Shown here: positions 19,924-29,468 of the stretch, in pieces
Layout of the letters: the number at the start of each line of letters is the position of its first letter
Numbering within the stretch: the first letter of the stretch is position 1
From: Sphingomonas sp. KR3-1
GTDB taxonomy: Bacteria > Pseudomonadota > Alphaproteobacteria > Sphingomonadales > Sphingomonadaceae
DNA length: 64,000 nucleotides
Assembly (NCBI RefSeq): GCF_040049295.1
Contig: NZ_JBDZDQ010000001.1
Span: 248,001-312,000, forward strand
Reading direction: 5' to 3'
Notes under the pieces: generated by a model
Told to the model about the DNA's origin: nothing
The model's database searches: none
The model's input: only the letters and a program-made list of their open reading frames with translations
Made by a program: the position numbers and the translations under genes

Positions 19924-20546
19924 GGCTTCACCCGCCGCGCGCTGAGGATCTTCACCGGCGCCGCGGGGATCTCGCCCTGGAAATAGCCGCGCAGCGTGGC
20001 GGTGGGCGAATTGGGCGCGTCGAAGATCTTGAGCACCACGTCCTTGCCGTCGATCACATGCGCGAAGGCGGCATAGCCAAGGTTATCGCCCGGCTTGCTC
20101 GGATCCGCGTCGAACGAGGTCTGGTCGCCGAGCACGATGGTGAAGTCCCCGCTCGCCGTGCCCGGCGCGCGGCGCGGGGTGGAGACGGTGAAATCGGTGT
20201 GCTTGATGCCGGTCAGCGTGGTCGGCTCGTGCTTGATCGGCGGCAGCACCTTGCCCGGCACGTTGTTCACGCCGAACTGCACGAAACCCCAATGATCCTG
20301 CACCTTGGCGACGCGGTAGAAGGTGATGCCGTCGAGCCGCTTCTGGTCGACATAGCGCAGGAAGTTGTTGCCGCTGATCGGCGCGTGGACATTGTCCACT
20401 TCGATCGTGATCGTCCCCGCGGTGGTGGCGAGCGCGACGCGGGGCAGCGCTACGGCGGGGCTCGGAGCGGGCGCGGGCATCGGCGCGGTCTGCGCGAGCG
20501 CGGGCAGAGCGAACAGGCTCAGCACAAAAACGGCGATCCAGCGCAT
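19920..20546 (-). CDS. Periplasmic cyclophilin-type peptidyl-prolyl isomerase
   Basis: This 208-residue protein starts with a signal peptide (RWIAVFVLSLFALPALAQ) and carries a cyclophilin fold: GTITIEVDNVHAPISGNNFL, GITFYRVAKVQDHWGFVQFG and GYAAFAHVIDGKDVV. It would catalyse proline isomerisation during folding of exported proteins. Some catalytic positions of the classical family (the F-x-x-x-F-H-R stretch) read as FYRV here, as in other bacterial periplasmic members. Its start lies one base after the stop of the ArsR-type gene, so the two are cotranscribed, which is an unusual pairing. Confidence 0.87.
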   Translation of the reverse strand: MRWIAVFVLSLFALPALAQTAPMPAPAPSPAVALPRVALATTAGTITIEVDNVHAPISGNNFLRYVDQKRLDGITFYRVAKVQDHWGFVQFGVNNVPGKVLPPIKHEPTTLTGIKHTDFTVSTPRRAPGTASGDFTIVLGDQTSFDADPSKPGDNLGYAAFAHVIDGKDVVLKIFDAPNSPTATLRGYFQGEIPAAPVKILSARRVKP

Positions 20547-20547
20547 C

Positions 20548-20865
20548 CTATTCCTTCTCCTCGACCTGCTCGCCCAATTGTGCGCTTTCGCGCTTGAGCG
20601 GGCGCGACACCGGGCAGACTTCCTGGACATAGTCGTTCAGCACATTGGCCAGATGCTCGCGCACCAGCCGGTAATGGACATATTGTCCGCGCTTCTCGCT
20701 GATGACCAGCCCCGCATTCTCCAGCACCGCGAGATGCTGCGAGACCGCCGGTTTGGAGATGTCGAACCGCGCGGCGATCTCGCCCGCGGTCAGCTCGGCA
20801 TGCGCGAGATAGGCCAGGATCTTGCGGCGGACGGTGGACGACAGGGCTTCGAAGACGCGTTGCAT
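20548..20865 (-). CDS. ArsR family winged-helix regulator
   Basis: This 105-residue protein has the ArsR fold, with RKILAYLAHAELTAGEIAAR, then the recognition helix FDISKPAVSQHLAVLENAGL and the wing ISEKRGQYVHYRL. The metal-binding ELCVCDL motif is absent; a single Cys lies near the C-terminus (EVCPVSRP), so the signal is not obviously a metal. It is transcribed with a periplasmic cyclophilin and divergent from a desaturase. Two copies of a 20-base operator-like sequence lie in the shared intergenic region, so it likely represses itself and the desaturase. Confidence 0.9.
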   Translation of the reverse strand: MQRVFEALSSTVRRKILAYLAHAELTAGEIAARFDISKPAVSQHLAVLENAGLVISEKRGQYVHYRLVREHLANVLNDYVQEVCPVSRPLKRESAQLGEQVEEKE

Positions 20866-20875
20866 GAAAAGCTAT

Positions 20876-20932
20876 TTAAGCAATTACTTCATTGCCTGCC
20901 AGCCCCGATTGAGCAATTAGGTAATTGCTTAA
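20876..20932. promoter_or_regulatory. Duplicated operator between ArsR gene and desaturase
   Basis: The sequence TTAAGCAATTAC(C/T)T(A/C)ATTGC occurs twice in opposite orientation: 20876-20895 on the plus strand and about 20914-20932 on the minus strand. The second contains a clean palindrome AGCAATTA-GG-TAATTGCT (20912-20929). The stretch is far more AT-rich than its surroundings and lies exactly between the divergent starts. Confidence 0.65.
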
Positions 20933-20951
20933 CTACCTAGCGAGTCGCACC

Positions 20952-21860
20952 ATGATCGATCCGCATGCAGTGAACCATCTCGTCGAGACGCCCGGCGCCG
21001 ACCCCGTGAAGGGCCGCGTGCGCTGGGCCCCGGCGCAGTCGCTCTGGAACGGCGGGATGATGGCGACGACATTGGCGCTGGGCCCCCTCACCTTCACGCC
21101 TGCCGCCCTCGCCCTGTTCATAGTTGCGACCGGCGCGACGCTGCTGCTCGGCCATTCGGTCGGCTATCACCGGCGGCTTATCCACAAGAGCTTCGCCTGC
21201 GCGCTCTTGCTCGAGCGCGTATTGGTCTGGTTCGGCGCGCAGGCGGGCCTTTGCGGCCCGCTGGCGATCATCCGCACGCATGATCTGCGCGACTGGGCCC
21301 AACGCCGCAGCGATTGCCACCCTTATCTCAGTCACGCCAATCCGATGGCGAAGGACGCCTGGTGGCAGCTCCATTGCCGGCTGGAGCTCGATGCCCCGCC
21401 GCGCTTCGACCTGGGCCGCATCGGCCGCGACCCGTTCTACCGCTTCCTCGAGGCAAGCTGGATGCTCCAGCAACTGCCGATCGCCGCCCTGCTCTTCTGG
21501 GCCGGCGGCTGGGGCTTCGTCGTCTGGGGCGGCTGTGCCCGGATCTTCGCCTGCGTCCATGGCCATTGGCTGGTCGGCCATCTCGCGCATAATCGCGGAC
21601 CGCAGAGCTGGATCGTCGCCGATGCTGGCGTGCAGGCGCATGACGTCTCCTGGGCTGGGCTGATCACGATGGGCGAGGCCTGGCACAACAACCACCACGC
21701 CTTTCCCGGCTCGGCGCGGATCGGGCTGTATCCCGGCCAGAGCGACCTGGGGTTCGTCTTCATCCGGCTGCTGGAACGCGCGGGGCTGGCCTGGGATGTG
21801 CGCACGCCGGGCTCGCTGCCGGCGCGCGCAAGCCTGCACGCAATCGAGGCGCATTCATGA
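20952..21860 (+). CDS. Acyl-CoA/fatty acid desaturase-like membrane protein
   Basis: This 302-residue membrane protein belongs to the fatty-acid desaturase superfamily that inserts double bonds into acyl chains. The first histidine box is seen as GHSVGYHRRLIHKSF and the third as EAWHNNHHAFPGSAR, and the helix order fits the delta-9 type. The second box, normally HRxHH, reads RTHDLRDWAQRRSDCHPYLSH here (His-Asp-Leu-Arg-Asp), so this is a divergent subgroup or a different oxidase. It is divergent from the ArsR gene with the operator pair between them. The following membrane protein gene overlaps it by four bases. Confidence 0.8.
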   Translation: MIDPHAVNHLVETPGADPVKGRVRWAPAQSLWNGGMMATTLALGPLTFTPAALALFIVATGATLLLGHSVGYHRRLIHKSFACALLLERVLVWFGAQAGLCGPLAIIRTHDLRDWAQRRSDCHPYLSHANPMAKDAWWQLHCRLELDAPPRFDLGRIGRDPFYRFLEASWMLQQLPIAALLFWAGGWGFVVWGGCARIFACVHGHWLVGHLAHNRGPQSWIVADAGVQAHDVSWAGLITMGEAWHNNHHAFPGSARIGLYPGQSDLGFVFIRLLERAGLAWDVRTPGSLPARASLHAIEAHS

Positions 21861-22302
21861 GCGAGGAAGCCACCCCTGCCGCCGACAATCCCGGCTGCCT
21901 CGCGCTGTTCTTGTCGGTGGCGCTGCCCGCGCTGCTGCTGACGATAACGGTCTTCCCGCCCGCCTTCGCCACGCCGATGATCTACATCCCGATATTCGTG
22001 GTGACCGGGTTCATCGCCACGGTGATCGGGCTGCCGCTCTATCTCGTCGCCGCGTATTTCCAGCGGAAGAACGTCTGGACCGCGCTGGCCGCCGGTGTGC
22101 TGACCGGCGCTTTGCTCCCGGTGGTGGGCGCCTTGTCCGAGCCGACGCCCGAGGCGTGGCGCGTCGCCGCGGGTTACGCGGCGACGGGTGCCGTCGGTGG
22201 CCTGACCTTCTACCTCATCGCCACCGTGTCGCGCGCACCGCGCCGGAACCTCGCGCTGTTGCTCGCGCTCGCCGGCTTCTCGGTCGCGGCAGCGCTGCGG
22301 AT

Positions 22303-22306
<4 letters not shown>
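21857..22306 (+). CDS. Hypothetical membrane protein downstream of desaturase
   Basis: This 149-residue protein has four hydrophobic helices after a short acidic N-terminus that contains one cysteine (NPGCLALFL). I recognise no family. Its ATG overlaps the desaturase stop (ATGA), so it is translationally coupled to it and may be part of the same ArsR-controlled unit. It converges on gatB and shares four bases with it. Function unknown. Confidence 0.65.
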
Positions 22307-23804
<1,498 letters not shown>

Positions 23805-23808
<4 letters not shown>

Positions 23809-23978
23809 TTTGGTCCACTCTCGGAACGTCTGAATAGTCGGTTCTTGATCCGCGGCTCGGGTCGCGAGGCAACGGACTTGGTTCGGCGTCGGGCAGGAAG
23901 ATCATCGGATCGCCTTGGAGGCCGTGCGCTACCTAAAAGGTCGCCCAAGCTTCCCAGAAGGTCGATCCAATGGATCAT
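23805..23978 (-). CDS. Possible small protein between gatA and gatB (57 aa)
   Basis: A 57-codon frame fits the gatA-gatB gap precisely: its ATG at 23978 lies four bases after the gatA stop, preceded by GTGAGGGA, and its TGA overlaps the gatB start (ATGA). The product starts with a hydrophobic/amphipathic helix ([17 protein letters not shown]) and ends as a very basic tail ([20 protein letters not shown]). Codon use is atypical, with TTA, CTA and AGA codons that the neighbours avoid. It could be a real peptide, a coupling device that carries ribosomes to gatB, or chance. Confidence 0.4.
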
Positions 23979-23982
23979 TCCC

Positions 23983-25467
23983 TCACCACCATTGCTCCGG
24001 CCGCGCCGTGAACCCGGCGCGCTGCTCGATCGCCAGGCCCGCATTGAGCACGCCCTGCTCGTCGAGCGGCCTGCCGATGATCTGCAGCCCGAGCGGCAGC
24101 CCGCCCGCGTCCAGTCCGCCCGGCACGCTCATCGCAGGCAGGCCAGCCAGCGAGCTCGGCACGGTGAACACGTCGTTCAAGTACATCGCCAGCGGATCGG
24201 CCGACTTGTCGCCCAGCGCGAATGCCGCGCTCGGCGCCGTCGGCGTCAGCAGCAGGTCGCAGACCGCGAACGCGTTCTCGAAGTCGCGCGCGATCAGCGT
24301 GCGCACCTTCGATGCCTGGGTGAAATAGGCGTCGTAGAAGCCCGCCGACAGCACATAGGTGCCGATCAGGATGCGGCGCTTCACTTCCTCGCCGAACCCG
24401 GCTGCGCGCGTCGCCGCGTACATGCCCTGCAGGTTCTGGCCCTCGGCCAGCTCGCGCAGGCCGTAGCGCACGCCGTCATAACGGGCGAGGTTGGACGAAG
24501 CCTCGGCCGGCGCGATGATGTAATATGCCGGCAGCGCATACTTGGTGTGCGGCAGCGAGACCTCGACGATCTCCGCGCCCGCATCCTTCACCCACTCGAT
24601 GCCGCGGTCCCACAGCGCGAGGATCTCGGCGGGGGTACCGTCGAGGCGATATTCCTTGGGAATGCCGATCTTCTTGCCGCGCAGGTCGCCCGAGAGCAGC
24701 TCCTCCCACTTCGGCACGGGCAGGTTGAGCGAAGTCGAATCCTTCGCATCGAAGCCCGCCATATTCTCGAGCAGGATCGCGCAGTCCTTCACGTCGCGCG
24801 CCATCGGCCCGGCCTGGTCTAGGCTCGAGGCGAAGGCGACCACGCCCCAGCGCGAGCAGCGGCCATAGGTCGGCTTGATGCCGCTGATGCCGGTGAACGC
24901 TGCGGGCTGGCGGATCGAGCCGCCGGTATCGGTGCCGGTCGCGCCCGGCACCAGCCGCGCCGAGATCGCCGCCGAGCTGCCGCCCGACGAGCCGCCCGGG
25001 GCCAGCGGGGCATTGTCGCCGCCGCCGCGCCGCCAGGGCGAGATCACATTGCCGAAATAGCTGGTCTCGTTCGACGAGCCCATCGCGAACTGGTCGAGGT
25101 TGAGCTTGCCCAGCATGCCCGCGCCCGCATCCCACAGCTTCTGCGAGACGGTCGATTCATAGACCGGCTTGAAGCCCTCGAGGATGTGGCTCGCCGCGGT
25201 GGTCTGCACGCCCTTGGTGCAGAACAGGTCCTTCATGCCGAGCGGCACGCCGGCGAGCGGCTTGAGCGTCTCGCCCTTCGCCACGGCTTCGTCCGCGGCG
25301 GTGGCGGCGGCGATCGCGTGCTCGGGGGTCTCGACGATGAACGCGTTGAGCGCCTTGGCGCGGCTCACCTTGACGATGAACGCATCCGCCACTTCGCGCG
25401 CCGAGAACTTGCTCGTGCGGATGCCGTCGCGCAGTGCCGCGACGCCCAGATCGGTAATGTCGCTCAT
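23983..25467 (-). CDS. gatA: Asp-tRNA(Asn)/Glu-tRNA(Gln) amidotransferase subunit A
   Basis: This 494-residue amidase-signature enzyme releases ammonia from glutamine for GatB. The catalytic Ser-cisSer-Lys triad is present: Lys in [10 protein letters not shown], and the serines in the glycine/serine-rich stretch [17 protein letters not shown] with [12 protein letters not shown]. Length is normal. Its start overlaps the gatC stop (ATGA), so expression is coupled. A small open frame and then gatB follow. Confidence 0.97.
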   Translation of the reverse strand: MSDITDLGVAALRDGIRTSKFSAREVADAFIVKVSRAKALNAFIVETPEHAIAAATAADEAVAKGETLKPLAGVPLGMKDLFCTKGVQTTAASHILEGFKPVYESTVSQKLWDAGAGMLGKLNLDQFAMGSSNETSYFGNVISPWRRGGGDNAPLAPGGSSGGSSAAISARLVPGATGTDTGGSIRQPAAFTGISGIKPTYGRCSRWGVVAFASSLDQAGPMARDVKDCAILLENMAGFDAKDSTSLNLPVPKWEELLSGDLRGKKIGIPKEYRLDGTPAEILALWDRGIEWVKDAGAEIVEVSLPHTKYALPAYYIIAPAEASSNLARYDGVRYGLRELAEGQNLQGMYAATRAAGFGEEVKRRILIGTYVLSAGFYDAYFTQASKVRTLIARDFENAFAVCDLLLTPTAPSAAFALGDKSADPLAMYLNDVFTVPSSLAGLPAMSVPGGLDAGGLPLGLQIIGRPLDEQGVLNAGLAIEQRAGFTARPEQWW

Positions 25468-25751
25468 TCGACCACCTTCGGCACGGTGAAGAAGCCGTGC
25501 TCGCCCTGCGGCGCGTTCTGCAGCACCGCGTCGCGCTGGGCGCCTTCGGTCACCACGTCTTCGCGCAGGCGCAGGCTGTTGGGGATCACGGCGGTCATCG
25601 GCTCGACCGACGAGGTATCGACCTCGCCGAGCTGCTCGATCCAGCCCAGGATGTTGTTGAGCTCGGGCGCGAGGCGCTCGGCATCGGCATCGCTGATCGC
25701 GATGCGAGCGAGGCTCGCCACCTTCTTCACGGTTGCGGTATCGACGGACAT
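25464..25751 (-). CDS. gatC: Asp-tRNA(Asn)/Glu-tRNA(Gln) amidotransferase subunit C
   Basis: This 95-residue subunit wraps around GatA and GatB and is needed for their assembly. It has the family form: [20 protein letters not shown] near the N-terminus, then [21 protein letters not shown], and the C-terminal LREDVVTEG. It is the first gene of the operon and overlaps gatA by four bases. Two strong hairpins (25752-25802) sit immediately upstream of the ATG. Confidence 0.96.
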   Translation of the reverse strand: MSVDTATVKKVASLARIAISDADAERLAPELNNILGWIEQLGEVDTSSVEPMTAVIPNSLRLREDVVTEGAQRDAVLQNAPQGEHGFFTVPKVVE

Positions 25752-25802
25752 GGGAGGCGCCTAACAGCCACGCCTCCCGCCTTCAAGCACCGGTTGCTTG
25801 AA
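25752..25802 (-). promoter_or_regulatory. Tandem hairpins abutting the gatC start codon
   Basis: On the minus strand TTCAAGCA/TGCTTGAA (25802-25782, 8-bp perfect stem) is followed by GGGAGGCG/CGCCTCCC (25778-25752, 8-bp perfect stem) whose last base touches the gatC ATG. The Shine-Dalgarno-like GGGAGG is in the left arm and its complement in the right arm, so folding could affect initiation. Confidence 0.45.
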
Positions 25803-25949
25803 AGGCCGCCCCTGCGGGTCGCCAAGCCACACCTGCCGCATCTCGACCAGAATGGCCCGATCCGCAATCGCGGTTGCATCGGGCGAAATCGTGCCCCACG
25901 GGAATGCGATTGCAACAAAGCGGCTTTATGCTGCATTGCACAATGGAGA

Positions 25950-27065
25950 ATGGGCTTGGCCCGGAAGTTCCTCTATGTCGTCGTAGGACTCATCTTGCTC
26001 GCAACGGCTGCCATGTTCGCCTATCGCCTCTGGGGCGTCGAGCTGCTCCGCCAGGCAATGGTGCCCGGCGTCGAGGTGGCGAAGCTGTCCGCGCCCGGCG
26101 ACTATAGCAAGGCCGATCTCTGGCTCGCCCGGCCCGACAAGCCCGGCAACCCGGCGCTATGGACGCCCGCCGGCTTCAAGCCCGCGGACAATCCGCCGGC
26201 TGCGGTGTTCTTCATCCACCCCACCTCGTTCCTCGACCGCTCGCAGTGGAACGCGCCGCTGAACGACGCTGCCGCCAATGCCCGGGCCGAGCTGTTCCTG
26301 CGCGGCCAGGCCAGCGCGTTCAACTCCACCGGCCTGGTCTGGGCGCCGCGCTACCGCCAGGCGACCTTCGGCGCCTTCCTCACCTCCAAGACCCAGGCCC
26401 AGCAGGCGCTCGACTTCGCCTATCGCGACGTCGAAGCGGCGTTCGACCAGTTCCTCAAGGAAGCCGGCAACCGCCCGATCATCCTTGCCGGCCATAGCCA
26501 GGGCGCGCTCCACCTCACCCGCCTGCTCGCCGAGCGCGTCGCCGGCACGCCGCTGGCGAAGCGAGTCGTCGCGGCCTATGTCGTCGGCTGGCCCGTCTCG
26601 ATCACCGCCGACCTGCCCAGAATGGGCCTGCCCGCCTGCTCGGGCCCGGACGAGAGCGGCTGCATCCTCTCCTGGCAGAGCTTCGCCGAGCCCGCCGATC
26701 CGTCGCTGATCCTCGACACGTTCGACCAGACCAGCGGCTTCACCGGCCAGCCACGCAAGGGCACGCCGATGGTCTGCACCAACCCGATCACCGGCAAGCC
26801 GAACGACAGCGCGTCCGCCGAGGCCAATCTCGGCGGGCTGATGCCGAGCAAGGACCTGACCAGCGCGGTGCTCCAGAAGAACCTCGTCTCCGCCCGCTGC
26901 GATGGCCGCGGGGTGCTGCTGATCGGCGCCAATCCACCGGACCTCGGCCCCTATGTGCTGCCCGGCAACAACTATCACGTGTTCGACTACAGCCTGTTCT
27001 GGGCCAATGTCCGCGCCGATGCCGAGCGGCGATTGAAGGCCAGGCGCAAGCTCTGGCCGTTCTGA
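25950..27065 (+). CDS. DUF3089 family alpha/beta-hydrolase-like protein
   Basis: This 371-residue protein has an N-terminal membrane helix (FLYVVVGLILLATAAMFAYR) and a lipase-like fold typical of DUF3089. FFIHPTSFLDRSQWNAP marks the family's start, GHSQG at residues 181-185 contains the presumed nucleophile Ser183, and VFDYSLFWANVR near the end holds a probable catalytic region. It is likely an inner-membrane-anchored or exported esterase of unknown substrate. ATG 25950 is chosen; TTG 25956 has better spacing from GGAGA and is possible. No operon partner. Confidence 0.82.
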   Translation: MGLARKFLYVVVGLILLATAAMFAYRLWGVELLRQAMVPGVEVAKLSAPGDYSKADLWLARPDKPGNPALWTPAGFKPADNPPAAVFFIHPTSFLDRSQWNAPLNDAAANARAELFLRGQASAFNSTGLVWAPRYRQATFGAFLTSKTQAQQALDFAYRDVEAAFDQFLKEAGNRPIILAGHSQGALHLTRLLAERVAGTPLAKRVVAAYVVGWPVSITADLPRMGLPACSGPDESGCILSWQSFAEPADPSLILDTFDQTSGFTGQPRKGTPMVCTNPITGKPNDSASAEANLGGLMPSKDLTSAVLQKNLVSARCDGRGVLLIGANPPDLGPYVLPGNNYHVFDYSLFWANVRADAERRLKARRKLWPF

Positions 27066-27088
27066 GGCTCAGATCCGCCGCCGATATC

Positions 27089-27286
27089 TTATTTGCCTAG
27101 GTCGAGGATCGCGATGGCCGTCCAGGGTATAAGCCGCAGGCCGGTGACCGGGGGCTGCCCTTCCAAGGCGATGCCGCGCTCGTCGAACGCCGTCAGCATT
27201 CCCGAAATGGTGCCGTCGTCGTGAAAGGTTACCTTCACGGTCTTGTCGCCGTTCTGCCGGAAATAGTTGGTAAGCGCTTCCATCAT
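27089..27286 (-). CDS. 65-aa protein with Hfq/Sm-like features
   Basis: This small protein begins with a short helix (MEALTNYFRQNGDKTV) followed by what looks like a five-strand Sm fold: VKVTFHDDGTISGMLTAFDE matches the Sm1 pattern (hydrophobic strand, G-x-x-x-hydrophobic, F-D) and GLRLIPWTAIAIL resembles the Sm2/Hfq strand that ends in YKHAIS in Hfq. It lacks the Hfq YKHAI residues themselves, so it is not canonical Hfq. RNA binding is inference. It stands alone, divergent from ruvX, with AAGGA just before the tandem ATGs. Confidence 0.6.
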   Translation of the reverse strand: MMEALTNYFRQNGDKTVKVTFHDDGTISGMLTAFDERGIALEGQPPVTGLRLIPWTAIAILDLGK

Positions 27287-27438
27287 AAGGAATCCTCCGC
27301 GAGAGCGTCATTCGACAATATTGGAAGTGTAGGCAGCACGTCGCCTCGCTTGCCAGTACAATTCCGTGGCGCCGCGCGATATTCCGTGCCTGAGATCCCG
27401 ACTTTCGCAAGGAAGGAGATTGGGGCTAGAGGAAGCAC

Positions 27439-27903
27439 GTGATCACCACCGTATCCGCAGACTTCCGCGCCACGCTCCCCGCCGGCGGCCGCCTGATCGG
27501 CCTCGATGTCGGCACCAAGACGATCGGCACGGCGCTGTGCGACGCCGGCTGGAGCTTCGCCAGCCCCGCCGAGCTGGTTCGCCGCACCAAATTCTCCAAG
27601 GACAAGGCCGCGCTCCAGGCGCTGATCACCGCGCAGCAGGTCAAGGGCCTCGTCATCGGCCTCCCCCTCAACCTCGACGGCACCGACAGCCCACGCACCC
27701 AGTCGACCCGCGCCTTCGCCCGCAACATGGACGATCTCGGCCTGCCAATCCTGCTGTGGGACGAGCGCTGGTCCACCGTCGCGGTCGAGCGCACGCTGAT
27801 CGAGCAGGATTTCAGCCGCGCCCGCCGCGCCGAGATGATCGACAACATGGCCGCAGCCCACATCCTCCAGGCGGCGATCGACGCGCTGGTGAATGTGAGC
27901 TAG
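27439..27903 (+). CDS. ruvX: Putative pre-16S rRNA nuclease / Holliday junction resolvase YqgF
   Basis: This 154-residue RNase H-fold nuclease (YqgF/RuvX) has the family's acidic sites: Asp23 in [10 protein letters not shown], the glutamate region in [16 protein letters not shown], and [11 protein letters not shown] with [11 protein letters not shown] near the end. It takes part in 16S rRNA 5' maturation and was earlier proposed as a Holliday junction resolvase. The GTG at 27439 is preceded by a purine-rich stretch. A compact stem (27907-27928) just after the stop probably ends the transcript. Confidence 0.93.
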   Translation: MITTVSADFRATLPAGGRLIGLDVGTKTIGTALCDAGWSFASPAELVRRTKFSKDKAALQALITAQQVKGLVIGLPLNLDGTDSPRTQSTRAFARNMDDLGLPILLWDERWSTVAVERTLIEQDFSRARRAEMIDNMAAAHILQAAIDALVNVS

Positions 27904-27906
27904 CGA

Positions 27907-27928
27907 TTCCCCGGCAAAGGCCGGGGAA
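27907..27928. terminator. Stem-loop after ruvX
   Basis: TTCCCCGGC and GCCGGGGAA form a stem around CAAAG only four bases after the ruvX stop. The arms resemble half of a family 1 dispersed repeat, so this may be a degenerate repeat copy acting as a terminator. Confidence 0.5.
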
Positions 27929-27938
27929 CGAGAAGGCT

Positions 27939-28799
27939 TCACCAGCGCCGGTCGAACCGGGCGATCAGCCCGTCGAGCGTCCGCGCCACCCGCTCGCCGC
28001 GCTCCCGCATCTTGTAGGTCGTGCAATCGGCATCCACCGGCTGAAGCCGCGCGCAGAAGCGCCGCACGTCCGCGCCGAGCATCGCGACATCCGCGCCGAT
28101 CCGTTCTAGATCCGCCCGCGCACGCTTCCGCGCCCGCCGGCCCAGCACGGCCTCCACTCGCCCACGATGCGCGCCCGCCGCCTCGGCAAACCCGTCCGCC
28201 AGCGCCGTCATCTCCGCAACGAACCCCAGCGACACGGGGTGTGCCGGCGCATAGCCCAGCGCGTCGTCGCCATGCACGGCATTGGCTCCCACCCGCACGG
28301 TCGCCTGCGCGAGATAGAGCCGTGCCAGCCCCGCCAGCGTGTCCTCCGCCAGCCCGACCAGCGCCGCGGTATCGGCGAGCAGCGCCGCATGCCGCTTGTC
28401 GCCCGCCGGCGCATAGACCGTCACCAGCCGGGCGAACCGCGCCGCACCCGCCGCCTGCAGCTCGATCGCCCGCCGCGCCCGGATCAGCCGCTCGAGCGGC
28501 GCCGCGCCATTCTCCCGGAAGAATTCGCGCGACAGCGCCACGACATTCTCCCCGCAATCGCGGTGCGCCTGCAGCGCCGCCAGCGCGAGCATGCGCCGCA
28601 TCGGCTGCCAGCGCGCCCGTTCCACCCGGGCGAGCCACCAGGGCAGCAGCGCGAGCACGCACACCAGCCCGAGCGCGAAGAACAGCGCCCCGACCTGAAA
28701 CGCCGCCCACCACGCCGGATCGCGCGTCATCCAGCCGACAAAGGAAGCCCACCACCCCTGCACGCCACGCTCCCCCCGAAACGCTAAGCGGGCCTCCAC
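27939..28799 (-). CDS. Hypothetical membrane-anchored protein
   Basis: This 286-residue protein has one strong membrane helix (residues about 32-56, FQVGALFFALGLVCVLALLP) followed by a long, helical, Ala/Arg-rich soluble domain of about 220 residues with cysteines at the end (RRFCARLQP...DCTTYKMRERG). I recognise no family. It converges on ruvX. Another frame here is also open for about 490 codons, but it is Gly/Ala/Arg low-complexity and less credible. Confidence 0.6.
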   Translation of the reverse strand: MEARLAFRGERGVQGWWASFVGWMTRDPAWWAAFQVGALFFALGLVCVLALLPWWLARVERARWQPMRRMLALAALQAHRDCGENVVALSREFFRENGAAPLERLIRARRAIELQAAGAARFARLVTVYAPAGDKRHAALLADTAALVGLAEDTLAGLARLYLAQATVRVGANAVHGDDALGYAPAHPVSLGFVAEMTALADGFAEAAGAHRGRVEAVLGRRARKRARADLERIGADVAMLGADVRRFCARLQPVDADCTTYKMRERGERVARTLDGLIARFDRRW

Positions 28800-28828
28800 C
28801 TATCTACGTTTTGCGGCAGTCGCGAGAC

Positions 28829-29359
28829 TCAGGCGGCGGGCCCCGGCTCCGCCGGCGGCACCACGACAAAGCAGTTCTGCGTGGATCGATGCAGGCGGTT
28901 CGGCCCGAACAGGAAAAAGCGAACCGCGTAAGGCAGGTTCGGCGCCAGCGCGTCCGTCGAAACCGGCGCGGTATAGTTCAGCGTCTCGTCGGCCACCGCG
29001 ATATTCTCGCCGAAATAATAAGGCAGCGGGATCACCATCCGGTCTCCCTCAGCCAGGTGCCGGTCGATCCGCGCGAAGTCGTTGGTATATGCGCATTTTC
29101 GCGGATCGCCGTTCTGCTGGATCAAGGCATTCACGGTGGCGATCGGCGATTCATCCTCCGGGCCGATCACCAGCAACGCGTTGGAAATCCGCTTGTCGCG
29201 GAAACCCTTGTTCTCAACCGTCGTGCCGAGCAGCACCCAGCCCTTCTCGACGCTCACCGAGAGCGAGATGCGCAAATAGGCCGAGAGTTCGTCCAACAGC
29301 CGCCAGCCGAGCGCCGCCAGCCCCCCGATCGCGCCGAGTATCTGCAGGACTCCGAGCAT
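28829..29359 (-). CDS. Hypothetical protein with N-terminal membrane segment
   Basis: This 176-residue protein starts with a short hydrophobic segment (MLGVLQILGAIGGLAALGW) and then reads as a beta-rich soluble domain (GWVLLGTTVENKGFRDKRIS, GDRMVIPLPYYFGENIAVAD). No family is recognised. The pattern of an immunoglobulin-like beta domain fits an exported accessory protein, but this is only an impression. It precedes the other unknown membrane protein on the same strand by about 30 bases, so they may be cotranscribed, and it is divergent from pyrB. Confidence 0.6.
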   Translation of the reverse strand: MLGVLQILGAIGGLAALGWRLLDELSAYLRISLSVSVEKGWVLLGTTVENKGFRDKRISNALLVIGPEDESPIATVNALIQQNGDPRKCAYTNDFARIDRHLAEGDRMVIPLPYYFGENIAVADETLNYTAPVSTDALAPNLPYAVRFFLFGPNRLHRSTQNCFVVVPPAEPGPAA

Positions 29360-29468
29360 GGCGACACCCTCCCTATCGGCACCGGAATAGCATGCGACCC
29401 AGGATAGGCGTCAAACCGCATCTCTGAACCTTGCGCCCCGGCTCCCGCAGGTCTAGGCGACGGCTTTA

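Noticed and set aside
27283-28755. 490-codon minus-strand frame overlapping the hypothetical membrane protein
   Set aside because: The product is Gly/Ala/Arg/Cys-rich and continues into intergenic sequence; the 286-residue frame has a clean membrane helix and better codon pattern.
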